Of a stretch of 64,000 bases of DNA, positions 11,688 to 22,738 are shown piece by piece; position 1 is the first letter of the stretch, and every line of letters starts with the position of its first letter. The translations under genes were made by a program, and so were the position numbers. Below the pieces are notes generated by a model that searched no databases, was not told the DNA's origin, and saw nothing but the letters and a program-made list of their open reading frames with translations. The DNA comes from Wuchereria bancrofti (Eukaryota; Nematoda; Chromadorea; Rhabditida; Onchocercidae): positions 496,581 to 560,580 of the forward strand of contig SSBO01000015.1 of assembly GCA_005281725.1 (NCBI GenBank), in the 5' to 3' direction.

Positions 11688-14484
11688 TCACACAGTCCAC
11701 TTCAAACACCTAAAGTACAATAGCATTAATGAAAATTTCTGAATGCAAAAATTAATGTGCTGACAATCTCGTAACCGTTGATATAAAACGTTATTGAAAT
11801 AAGCAGTTCCTCTCTAGTAAACATGAAATATTTCTTCTCGAATAATGCAACATTTTCGAAATAAATTTCACTGTACACATATACTGAAAGTCACTTCAAA
11901 TTAACGATATCTGATGTGGTCAAGCATTAAGTCAAGCTTTTCTGAGTGCATCTGCAGAATAAATATCTTTCGTTCTCCAGAAGAGTTTGACAAAAAAGGA
12001 ACATGTTTTTCAAACTTATTCTTTTTCTGTCGTCTCACAAGCATCCAGCCTTCTTGATCGTTTAAAAACGACTAATTCACTGCGTAAAATTATCTCGGGT
12101 TTTTGAAACTGGTAAACAATTGTGAATTAACTAAGTTACAAGAAATTTTCTTCCTTTAACTGATTATATGAATGTAAAAACGCTTTAAAAACATGTCTTT
12201 CTTTCTGCATATTTCAAAATTTGACAGTCCATCGAACCCCGATAAATCGAAAATTCACCAAACAATACTACATAACAATGACAGTTTTCTCTGCAAAAAT
12301 CTTTTTCAAAATCTTCCTATGCGTGTAATTATATGTCAGTGAAAGAAAAAAAATCCGCGAGCACTGTAAAGAATTGCGACTACACAACATCAAAGTTTCA
12401 CATCTCCAGGTCACAGAATTAAAAACAAAGTCATTTGCAGAACAATTTAAAAAACTGCATGTTCTCAACCATCAAATAAAAAACCGTGCGAGCCTTTGCG
12501 AAAAAAAAAATTCTCTTATGTCCTTAGGGCTGATTGATTAAAGAGCATCAAATTCGGTCGTATTTATGTAAGAAAACAGCAATTTTTAAGCGTGCACACG
12601 GAAAACGGAATAGCGGTCAAAAAAGATCAGAATAACTTTTGCAAAGTTCTTGGTAATGAATCCAGAATGACATCTTAAAAACTTCCATCTCTAGACTTTC
12701 CCGAATCTTCGTTTCGTTAGGAACTGCTTATTTAAAATTTCGTTTAAATGGTCAAAACCAGTTAAGCATTAATCTAATTATTACCTAGTGTCATTATGCA
12801 GATCCCTGCAACTTATTGAGCAGTATCGTACACCACACCTCAAGCATGTATATTTGGAGAAGAAACCGCAAGCTGCGCAAAACTGCCGTGGTGGGATGCA
12901 GCTTGGAGGTGCCCGCGCAGCGTTGTAAGCATCAAAACCCGAAATTTCCATAGACTTCGACAGCTTAAAAAATATATTAAATGCAAGCCAAATATCAACT
13001 CAAATTTAACCTTTTAATTAAAAAGAATTACGAAAAACGGCTTTTATTATATTCTTTTCCTTTGCTATTAGCAAGAAATTAAGTTTGAATAAAAAAAAAA
13101 ACAAATGAAATAAGTGGTGACTCCGACGATAACTGATGGAAATCACTATGACAAGTTGATAAGAATAGATTTAAAGAATCCACAAAAATTTTTAGTGATA
13201 ATTTACATCTACAGAAGATATTCATACCGTTTCCTCCTCTACTAAAGCTGAAAAATTTTTCCGAAATCTCTGCTTGAAATATTCCACTCTGAATTTCTTC
13301 TTTTTCTTTCCTACAAACAATATTTAAATCTTTACATGAAATCGAAAATACATGCCAACAGCTAGAAAATCAGCAAATAAATATGCCTCATCAACGTCAA
13401 AATAATTATAAAATGCAACTTAATAAAAAACTGTCCGGAATGGTTACCTAACTCATCCAAATTCGTGATAGAAAAGCAAATTCGTGATGGAAATACCAAA
13501 TAAGATATTATAATTCTAATAATATATAGATTTTATATGTACTGATAGTATCAAAATCATACCAAGTTATAATAAAAAGTGATGTTACAGTTCGTTGAGT
13601 TACATATTATAAAGGAAACTACCTGATTCAGAATCTCCTTTACGAGCTGGTGACTGTCCCAGTTGGTCATCCTCGAATTTGGGAATATTCTTATGCCACT
13701 GCAATTGTGCATGAGGGTCTTCATGAAAATTGTCCTAAAAAAATTTCAATTAAATCATAAAGTAAATTTCAATTTGCAAAACTGAATGCTATCAACGAGA
13801 TAAACAGCAACACTCTCCATTTTTCGTGAATGAATAAAACAGTTAATTGAAATAGTTATTCAGAACGCATAAAATGTCAGCAAACTGTAACAATTTCTTT
13901 TTCTTTTTTTTAATGACAATAGTTTCAACAGCTAATTCCAATTAAGGAGTGCAGCGGCACGATCATCCTAGAACATTTCAATAATTCGAAATATTGCATG
14001 ACGTCTCCTAGTAAAGTGCAATTAAAATTTTTAAACACGAGGCTCTAATCAGAAATCTACATTATTAATTGCTAGTGAAAGGCTAACAGATCATCGTAAA
14101 ACAAAACACAAAATACCAATCAGTGCAGAACAGAATGTGAATATTCACTCTAGATAAATACTTAACTGTAATTTTTTTCCTTGGCAGTAGTAATATAAAG
14201 TCTCAGAAGTACTTTTGTACAAAAATCCGTAAACTGAAGGAGATATACAAACTGGACAACATGACTAATATCAAAAAAACCTGTTCAAGGGCTTCCAGCT
14301 GTTTTCTCAAACGTCGTTTTCGTGTTATTTCATCTAACACACGTGTTGATTCGACTGCATGTAAGCGAACTAAAATTTTTTCTTTTTTTTATAATTTTTA
14401 GCGTAGCTGAACTTAAAAAACTTAAAATTAGATTTAATTCGAACCAGAATGTCGCTGTGCCTGCGTTGTTCGACTAATACTCAT
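11688..14484 (-). CDS. ZNHIT1: ZNHIT1 (HIT zinc-finger protein, SRCAP/SWR1 complex subunit)
   Basis: Six exons: 14484-14445, 14354-14281, 13734-13623, 13310-13228, 12963-12785, 11709-11688. All phases agree; 169 aa against 154 in human. Family blocks are clear: RVLDEITRKRRLRKQLEALE and DNFHEDPHA, the basic KKKKKFR..YFKQRFRKNF segment, and the HIT zinc finger FCAACGF..KYTCLRCGVRYC. The finger's last cysteine lies in the 22-nt final exon, which encodes the end of TRCLKWTV, identical to the vertebrate C-terminus. ZNHIT1 (p18/Hamlet) belongs to the nuclear remodeller that deposits histone H2A.Z. The last intron is 1,075 nt; reading on at its 5' splice site gives a false stop after ..NDTR. The acceptor of exon 5 is the unusual TTTTAAG. 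SKA1 lies 1 kb upstream on the same strand. Confidence 0.93.
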
Positions 14485-15483
14485 GAATGCTGCCAAATCG
14501 ACCCATTAATTTCCACCAAAAAATGGCAAACCTGGCGTAAGAAATGAAAAGATATTAAAAGTGTACTACACAAATACGATGAGCTAAAAATAATCTAAAT
14601 TACTGAAGTAATAACTTTCTTAATTGTGATTATAATCCACAGCTCCACGAATGAAACCACTCGTTGGTTGGACCACCGATAATTCAATCGTCTTTTTCAA
14701 ATAATATATTAGGAGGAATTAAACAGAGTCATAAATTAACAAATTCAATAATGATACATAAACCATTCATTTGTAACATGAAATGGAAATTTAAATACAT
14801 TAGATTGTGGAATACAAAGTTGAAAAAAAAAAGTGTAGTACAGAAATCAAAGACGATATCAACATATAACGCAACAAAAAGACAGTTTTACGAAAATTAC
14901 GAGAAACTCAGCTTTAATAAGCGCTCAGAATGTTTCTAAATTTCAGCTACCTATCAACAATTCGACCTATTATAATAGTTCACTGCATATTACCTTTAAT
15001 TATGATTCAACGTTGACCTTCGGCATCTGTATCTTTGTGAAGATCTAAACTATGTTATTTTCCATCTATCATTCGACAATTCGCAGTGTCCAACATTTAT
15101 CAGCAAGGCGATTAATATGCCCAAAAATGAAAAAACTGATTGTAGTTGTCGAAAAAATTGACTGTACCAGAAAATGCACAACCATCTTTCCACCAAAAGA
15201 GAAAAAAAAGGCAGTGATCGAGATATCGTTTTCAAATCATTAATTTCAACATCGTTATGTTCCAGAAAAATCAAAGCACGGAGAATTTTCCCGTGATTTA
15301 TCTTTTTTCTTTGCAGTCATAAGAATCCTACAGTCACTTACTGCTAGTGCTAAGATGAGATGACTGAGCTGTGCAGGAAAGCAAATAGCTTAAAACTGTC
15401 AAGAATGGATGTTGATTTTGCAGATAAAAACTTCACATCAGAGGAAACAAAAATCCATTTTTTCTAACATAGGCATAACAGAG
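14485..15483. other. intergenic region between SKA1 and ZNHIT1
   Basis: About 1 kb separating two same-strand (-) genes. No coding exon recognised; short open frames near 14.7-15.2 kb are AT-rich and unsupported. It should hold the SKA1 3' UTR and the ZNHIT1 promoter or trans-splice site. Confidence 0.5.
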
Positions 15484-17872
15484 TCACGATAAAACAGCTG
15501 CGATGAAGACATTATTATCATCCACTCGTAATTCCTCCAGTCGTTTCAGATGGGTCAAACAGGGTAACGCATATTTCCAGCAAATTTTTTCTTTTGATGT
15601 GAGACGAACAAGAATCTCATTCAGTGTAATATACCAGCGTCCCTTCAGTTTTTCACATTCCTGTAATTTGGTGAAGGAAATAACTCACATAACAATCAGG
15701 AACTGTGCCTAGATCTGAACCAACTGATTGCCTTGAAATCAATGTATTATTTCTTGATGCTACTCAGATTTCAACGCTAAATTAAGCCTTGATCTCGAAA
15801 AAGTGATCAAGAGTATCACGAAAAAAACCCAACAGCATACAAAATCTCAACATATATTTTAAGATATAGAAATATACCTGTTTTTTGGCATTCTTCAGTG
15901 CAAGAGGGAGGCGTTTTTGGCATACATATTTGTCGGAAAAAATTTCATCTATTTTCTTTAGCAACTGAAACGAAAATTTAATTAGTCTTCAATTGAAACA
16001 GCAACACTCTAACAATGGAGGACAGAATAAGGAAAATCCTACATTATTGATTTATTTCTAGAGAAATACATATTTTGAAAAACAAAGCACAGTACTTTAG
16101 AGCTTTGTGCACAAAGACCTATTCTTTAAAAAAGTGATGAAATATTCTACCAAACATTTAACCTGATTTAGCTCAAGACGGCCTATTCGACCACGCGTTT
16201 TCGATGGAATTAGAATGAATTCACCTGTTTCAACTAATCGTAAAGACTTCTGAAATATCAGTAAAGAAACAGAAAGTACACTGTGATAAACCCGGTTATT
16301 ATGCTACTGGTGCTTACCACTAAATGTGCAGTTCAAACGGGTTTAAAAACGCTCATTTTCTTGCAACGAATAACAAAATAAACCTTCAATTGTGAAACAA
16401 GAAGACTATATTTTTGCTGTTTGGAATGCTTTTGATTACTGCTCCACGGTATCGGTTCTAATTTTAAAGCGCCATCCACATCACATTCATATGAAGCATT
16501 TTCTTTTGGACTACTTTCATCGAGAACACCACCTAATTCCTAAAAGATAGAAGGCATTTCAAAAGCTCAAACCAACGATTCCACTACAACTTTTTAAAAT
16601 TTATATACATAAACAATTACCACCTACATATTAGATTACCATTCGGCCGAAAGTCCCTTACGAAATTCTTCACCTATATTTTCTAGACAACATTTACACT
16701 GCCATATTAATAAGATGATAATACAATCTTCCCAAAAAGTCGTTGCATGATTATAGGATATAAGGAAGAAAAAACCAGATGAAAATCATCTCAAAAATTG
16801 AATATAAAGAGATATGGAACAATGACAAACAGGTCAAATACAAAAGCAGCAATAACAGATGAAACGCTGGTGTGATTCATTTAATATTTCAACATGCCAT
16901 AATTTCTACTTCACAAGGTTGAGAATACAATGTAAAATATTCGTAAAAGTTTGCAGAAAAAGACACAAAAAGACTTTACAAACAGTAAAAAAATCATCAG
17001 AAAATAGTACCTTGAAGTGCAGTAACTTCTGCTTCACATCTGTTTCTTCCAATTTCTTCAACTTCTCTTCTAGCAGCTCAATATCGTGTAATAAATTAGC
17101 TAGTTCTTTGTTCTTTTCGATCAAACCACCAACCACTGCAATTATAACTTTTCCGAACTCGACTTCTTCAAGCTGATTTATTTATCATTAAGCATAAGGA
17201 CGAAGAAAAAAAAAAACATTTCGAGTATTAATCAAAACATCGTATGACATAAAAACAGCTTATATTATTGTTCATTAAACAACAGCTAAAATTGCTAAAA
17301 AACGTGGCAACATTTAAAATTTTCAACTACAAACTTCAGTTTCCGGCCACATGAATTATTATCTCCATTTAATTAATTTATTCAAATTTCAAGTTAAAGA
17401 TAGTTGTAGACTGGAATGTTCAAAAATGCGCAAATAAGAAGGGATGAGTACCCGATTTCACACACGATATAATTAAAATGTGGAAAATAAAATAAAATCA
17501 GAAACTGAAACTAGAATGATCCAGATAAAGACATTGATAACTGCATATAGTTTGAAAAACAAGATGATTATTAGGGATGTTTAAATTGGAAATCAAAACT
17601 ACAGTTCAGAAAACTGAAAATAATGGATGGTAAATTGAAATTTGCAAGAAACCGAAATTAAAAATTTCAACTAAAATCTCGAAGTGTCAGTACGTCATAC
17701 CTCGGTTGATATCTGTGTCGGGAGCTCCAAATTCCATCATGGAATTACAGTATCTTTCGACCTTAAAACGACTTCGCTTCAGAAATTCCTCCCTTGCAAC
17801 TTCAACCATTGAACGTAACATCCGGAAAGAACTGTGATGGTGAGAGGAATTCACAGGTAAAGCATGTGACAC
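15484..17872 (-). CDS. SKA1: SKA1 (spindle and kinetochore-associated protein 1)
   Basis: Six exons: 17872-17701, 17135-17011, 16539-16384, 16249-16163, 15964-15878, 15660-15484, all in phase; 267 aa against 255 in human. The N-terminal half is a coiled coil (exon 2: LANLLHDIELLEEKLKKLEE). The C-terminal half matches the SKA1 winged-helix microtubule-binding domain: GEFILIPSKTRGRIGRLEL, LLKKIDEIFSDKY, then LKGRWYITLNEIL and LTHLKRLEELRVDDN. The SKA complex couples kinetochores to depolymerising microtubules by working with Ndc80. The basic residues around PSKTRGR lie where the human domain has PSYMKSR. The start is the first Met of the open frame; Met18 (MLRSMVEVA) is an alternative. It is divergent from the coiled-coil gene at 18286. 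Confidence 0.9.
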
Positions 17873-18285
17873 TCCGGATTCTCAAATACAGAAAGGTCAA
17901 AAGAGGTATGAGAGAGACCCGGCAAACATCGGAAAACTAAGTCTCCCACAGCTTCTGCGGTGAAAAATCAAATTCTTGAGGGGAAAGACTGCATAGACAA
18001 GCAAGAGACAGAAGAGAAAAAAGTCATCTCAGTTGTCCTTTCCTTAATCATGTTATTGCGATCGATTATCAGTTCTGGGCGGGTAATTGTGGAGCGCTCT
18101 TGTTCCGGGCGTCTTTTGATTGCTGTAGACACTCATGTCAAGCATAATTTAGTGATTTTTGAATAATTCAGTTGCATCACTTCTCTGTCTGACTTTTTTC
18201 ATCTGATAGAATTTTAAGGCTCATTTGGATCCTCATTTTATCGAATATACCTTCTCTTCTCATAAAAAGTTAACCACTGGAACAA
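17873..18285. promoter_or_regulatory. putative bidirectional promoter between SKA1 and the coiled-coil gene
   Basis: A 413-bp gap separates the two divergent start codons, so it must contain both 5' UTRs and probably one shared promoter. No TATA box or specific site is identified with confidence. Confidence 0.5.
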
Positions 18286-20210
18286 ATGGATGTGACAGAT
18301 CCATATTTTTCTGTACGAGCAGTTTTAGACAAATTTCCTACCGACGACAGTGTCAAGGTATGTTCTCTTTAATTACCGCAACTTCCCACCTTGTTGCTTG
18401 TAGGAATCTGCTACTACTGTACTAGTTTTTTTGCTCTTTTAAGGAGAAAATGACTTCATCCAAGTATCCACTTGTCATCACTCTTTCAAAAATAAGGGAA
18501 ACAAAATTTTTATAGTCTTGGTATGCAGTCCTTAACCGTCCAGCAAAATACATTTATATCATCAAGCTACCTTATTTCCTATCAAATCCACAATATTTAG
18601 CCGATAAGATGTTTAGAGAAAAGCTACTGCTGGTGCCACTAATAAGTTGGTATATTTTACATAGAATTCTTCTTTATGTTCTACAACGAAACAGTTAAAA
18701 AACGCTTGGTTTAGTTTTACTTTTACTATAGATTTGTTGGATAATTATAGGAATCAATGGAGCAACGTGATATAGATTACCATCAAATTCATGTCAATAT
18801 ATTGCATACTGTTGGAGAGCTGAATTGTTTAAAGCCATCTTATAGTGGTATGAATTGGTTGATTTATACTTTAAACTTCAATTTATTTTACAGTTACATA
18901 GTACAATTTCTTAAAATTATCTGAATTGAATTAGTACACAAAATAATTGCGTTTAACAAAAGTAGTTTAAGAAGTTGGAATATTAAAATATTGTTGCTAA
19001 CACTGCTATCTATCAAATTAAATAAATGAACATTTTTTAATGTTTTAGTTCCACTTACTCACTGTTAACAGAATTTCTCTTGATAACCTTCTGTGATAAG
19101 GCAACTTTTGATAGAATAGTTTTTTAGGACAAGTGAATACGAACCTCGCCGAGAAAGAAACTTTATTAACTACACTATATTCAATCGAAAGAGGTAATAA
19201 GTGGACTTGTCAGAGAACGTCAGTATTATAGCATCTGTAATAATTCTTCTTTACTTCATTGTTCACACGAAACTGTTCTACATTGATTTAGTTTCTGTAC
19301 ATACTTTGGTAGGAACGACTGCTATGAAGTTCTGATCTGATAGTTTGTCAGCAAACAATCCTCTGATTTCGATATGCAGCACTAACTGTCCAAAGTTATT
19401 ATAACTCTCAAAGAGATTTTACTGGGTAAAATTATAGATACTTCCAGTTCTCGATTTCGACTGTGAGGAAAAAATTATAGGAATGATTTACGGTACACAT
19501 TCTTCGACATAATTTTGTATTTACTTATCACTTATTAGATATACATAGCATTGTGTTACTGATATATGTACTATGATGTATCTCGAATTATGAACATTGC
19601 AGATACAAAAAGAAAAAGGTTGTATTTGAAGGAGAGGGAGATTGAGTTAGAGGATTTGCAGCATCTCTCTGAAGCGGAACGAAAAATACTGGATGAGCAC
19701 AGAAAGCAATTCGAATTGCTGAAAAGCATCGAGGTAATATTTGAACTCTGTTTTTACCACACTTTTCTTATCCCGACTTGTTAAAAATGTTAGCTATTGT
19801 TTAACGTGAGGTCGTCATGATAAATAATTTCATTATGATAATAAACTTCATTATGAATTTTAATAAGACAGACAGTATCGTGCATTTTTTTGTGCTAATA
19901 AAGCTGTAAAAACTATCTGAAACTTAGTGAAAAACACCCCTGACAGAGGTTTAGTATATTGGCACTGAAGCACTCATTTTATGTCTTCTCAGCTTAGTGC
20001 TCTTTTCAGTAATTTATTTCTAATTTCTATTGTCCAATCATTTTATTTCTTATTTTTACTCTCCAGTCATTTTCTTAGCATTTGTTTTTTCCTGATTAGA
20101 ACTTTATTTCCTTATTACTTTGTCTAATGAATTTCATACAAAAAACTAAATCGTCATTTTTGTAGGCGAAAAAGAAAGACTCGACTGGAGATGCTGCGGA
20201 TGACCATTGA
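18286..20210 (+). CDS. small coiled-coil protein, unassigned
   Basis: Five exons, all in phase: 18286-18357, 18751-18847, 19128-19193, 19603-19733, 20166-20210; 136 aa. It starts MDVTDPYFSVRAV and ends with a short charged tail AADDH. Residues about 55-122 are heptad-rich and very charged (LYLKEREIELEDLQHLSEAE), predicting a helical coiled coil. There is no signal peptide or membrane segment. I do not recognise the family with certainty. The gene is divergent from SKA1 over 413 bp. The stretch LQHLSEAERK..LDEHRKQF recalls, weakly, the C-terminal part of human SKA2 (LSPLTKEEK..AAEQFKF), and its size is close to SKA2 (121 aa). That link is inference and coiled coils match easily by chance. Confidence 0.8.
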
Positions 20211-22458
20211 AATTTTCCGAAACACTTCACTTCTGACCTGATATCCTTTAAATAATCGTACACAATCAGAAAAATATAGTTTCATTGAGGTGAACAGTTC
20301 GTCTTCGTTTTTTTTTTCATCATTTGCAGTGTATTATCCTATTTTATAGTCATTCATATCATTTTCATATCATTCATATCATTCGGATTCATATTCTAGA
20401 TATTTTTATGACACAAAGGTTTTTTGATTTAATGCCGATTAAAATTTGTTGCTTCGATATCCTTTATAGTTATTCATATTTTCATATCACTGCTATTGTA
20501 AAAAATATTTGTTTGCGCATCCGTAATTGTACATCCATCATTTCTACATCCATAATCTTCTGGTTAATAGAAATAGCTGTTCAAACAAGATAAAGTATTT
20601 GATGCATCAAGAGTGGGCCAAATGTGAATTGCACTTTTTTTCGAAAAGTTTGTACAGGTCTAGATACACGTCTGCTAGCTCTAATTACCGGTTATTGAGT
20701 AAAAAGAGTGGGGGTATTGAGTTCTGTTTTGAGTATGGCACCATTGATTGTTCTGTTAATATATTCAAGATGTTAGTAGTGGCTTGAAATTGATTTGCTT
20801 ATGAACAAATATTTTAAAGAGTTTATTAACATTCATTGTGCAGATCTATTGACATCACTGCTTTAATCTCATTGTATTTGTCACTGATTTTTCTTCTAGT
20901 TCATATAAATTTGTGCATTTCTGAATTTCGAAAAAAAGTTGTGTGACATGTTACTTTCTGAATTGCTATCCATGATCTGGAAAGTTCAGGGTATTATCTA
21001 TAATTTGGAATTTTAAATCAATGCTGATTGTATTGGGAAAGTTCTAATGGTATGTTCTTGCTGTTATTGTGGCCCCAGAACTTGACAATAACTTTATTGT
21101 ACAATGTTGCTTTTACATAATAGTAGGAAGGAAATGAAGAAAGCTAATATTAAACTATACCAACAATCCACTAATTGGTTGGTGCGTTTTCGGTTCACCA
21201 TGTTTTACTGCTGCTGCTGCTGCTGCATCGCTTATTAAAAATGGAGTGAGTGAGTGAGTGAGTGCTGATCTCTGTAGTGGAAAAAGGAAATATTATTTGG
21301 GAGAGGTTTTTTTTGCTAATCTCCAAGAGATATGTTTGATGTAGATGAAAATATGTGGAGTAACACAGGGACGTGATATTTCCTTTATTAACAGAAGCAA
21401 CAGTATGATATAAAATTTATAAAGACTGAGGTACAAATGAAGGAGATGCCTTCTTGGTTAACTGCAATTGTTTTAGCGCAACTGGGAGTGATGCTGAGAA
21501 ATTCTTTGTTAGGCTCCAAAGGTAGTAACAATCATAATGTAAACGTGGGAAGGTTAATGTGAGGTTTAAGTATCAGGTAGGAAACAATGTATAAATGATT
21601 TACGGTAGAAACAAAGAGTTTAAGCTATAAACATTTTTGGAAACAGTGTATAAAAGAGGTTTACATAAACATGCTTAAAACAAAGAGTTTGTGTATAAGA
21701 ATTATTTGCAAAGGTTTCATCGACCATATTTCCTACCCTCATTTTTCTTTACTTTATTTATATATTTTTATTAAGATTTTAGAGTTTCGCGATACTAAAA
21801 TTTCGCGAGAGATTGAACCGAGACTATGGTTTTAACTCCTTGTATATTGGTTATGGCTTTTTTAGCTAAAATGTTGAATAAAGAGTTGTCACTTTCGGAT
21901 AGTCTTTACACTTTATTTAGTAGGAATTAGTTCTCAACATTACATCAGTTGTTTATAAGAGTGACCGCTGGATTAGACCTGTACAATTTTTCCACATTGC
22001 AAGAAGGTTTGATTTATAACGAAGAAAGTTAATTTAACGAAAAGTTGAGATTCTTTTAGTCAAAATATAAGTTTGGCTGGAGGATGTCAACAATGGAATT
22101 GAGAGCAGTTTTTAACATATTAAGAAGCAATGTGCATATCATTTTTTAACAAATTGTGACATTCTTGACAGTGTACAGTTGGAAGATGAATGTTGGATAA
22201 ATGATTTCTTACTTGAGATACAAAACCGAAACTGTTTTATATTCGCTTAAGGAATATTTAAATGAGATAATCTTTAGTCCACGAATGGATTTAATACAAA
22301 ATTATTTCAACATATTATAAAGTGTGGTTTTTCCGGCAATTTGCTATTGCATAGAAATCTGATACCTTAGCTGAGTTATGTTTTTTCTTTCGGCATCAGT
22401 GCTTGAATAATTCTGGTTCGCCGTAAATAATACCATATATTTTATCATACCATCTATT
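20211..22458. other. intergenic region with short repeats
   Basis: About 2.2 kb holding the 3' UTR of the coiled-coil gene and the 5' region of GPR89. Short open frames around 20.3-20.8 kb are AT-rich and unsupported. The short first exon of GPR89 may lie here but was not found. Confidence 0.45.
21208..21264. repeat. CTG and GAGT microsatellites
   Basis: (CTG)6 at 21208-21226, followed 17 nt later by (GAGT)5 at 21244-21264. Confidence 0.9.
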
Positions 22459-22612
22459 ATGTCATCTATTATGACAGGAGACAAAAGAACCAATCGACGG
22501 CAGAAACCTGAAAGTATTGTTGACGAAAACTGGCAGCCGATGTTCGATTTGTGGAAATTGAACGTCTCGCATGACTCTGATGTGGGATTCCGTTGTTATG
22601 CTACTATCTCAG
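22459..22612 (+). CDS. orphan coding-like exon upstream of GPR89
   Basis: An open frame with coding-like, less AT-biased codons. It begins at ATG 22459 or after an acceptor (TGACAG) at 22476, and ends at a good donor TCAG|GTGAAA at 22612 in phase 1. The peptide includes KPESIVDENWQPMFDLWKL. It cannot join the next GPR89 exon in the correct frame, because that exon needs phase 0. I do not recognise the peptide. It could be an alternative 5' exon, a short independent gene, or chance. Confidence 0.35.
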
Positions 22613-22738
22613 GTGAAATTCTCAGATTTAGAATATTATTTTATGTTTGTATCCAAATTTCTATGGTATTCTCATCATCTTATCAACAGTACAGAAGCCT
22701 GGTGAAAAAAATTTCCAAATAATTGCTGTTTATTTCAG

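Noticed and set aside
16859..17176. 105-codon plus-strand open frame
   Set aside because: Antisense shadow of the SKA1 coiled-coil exon 17135-17011.
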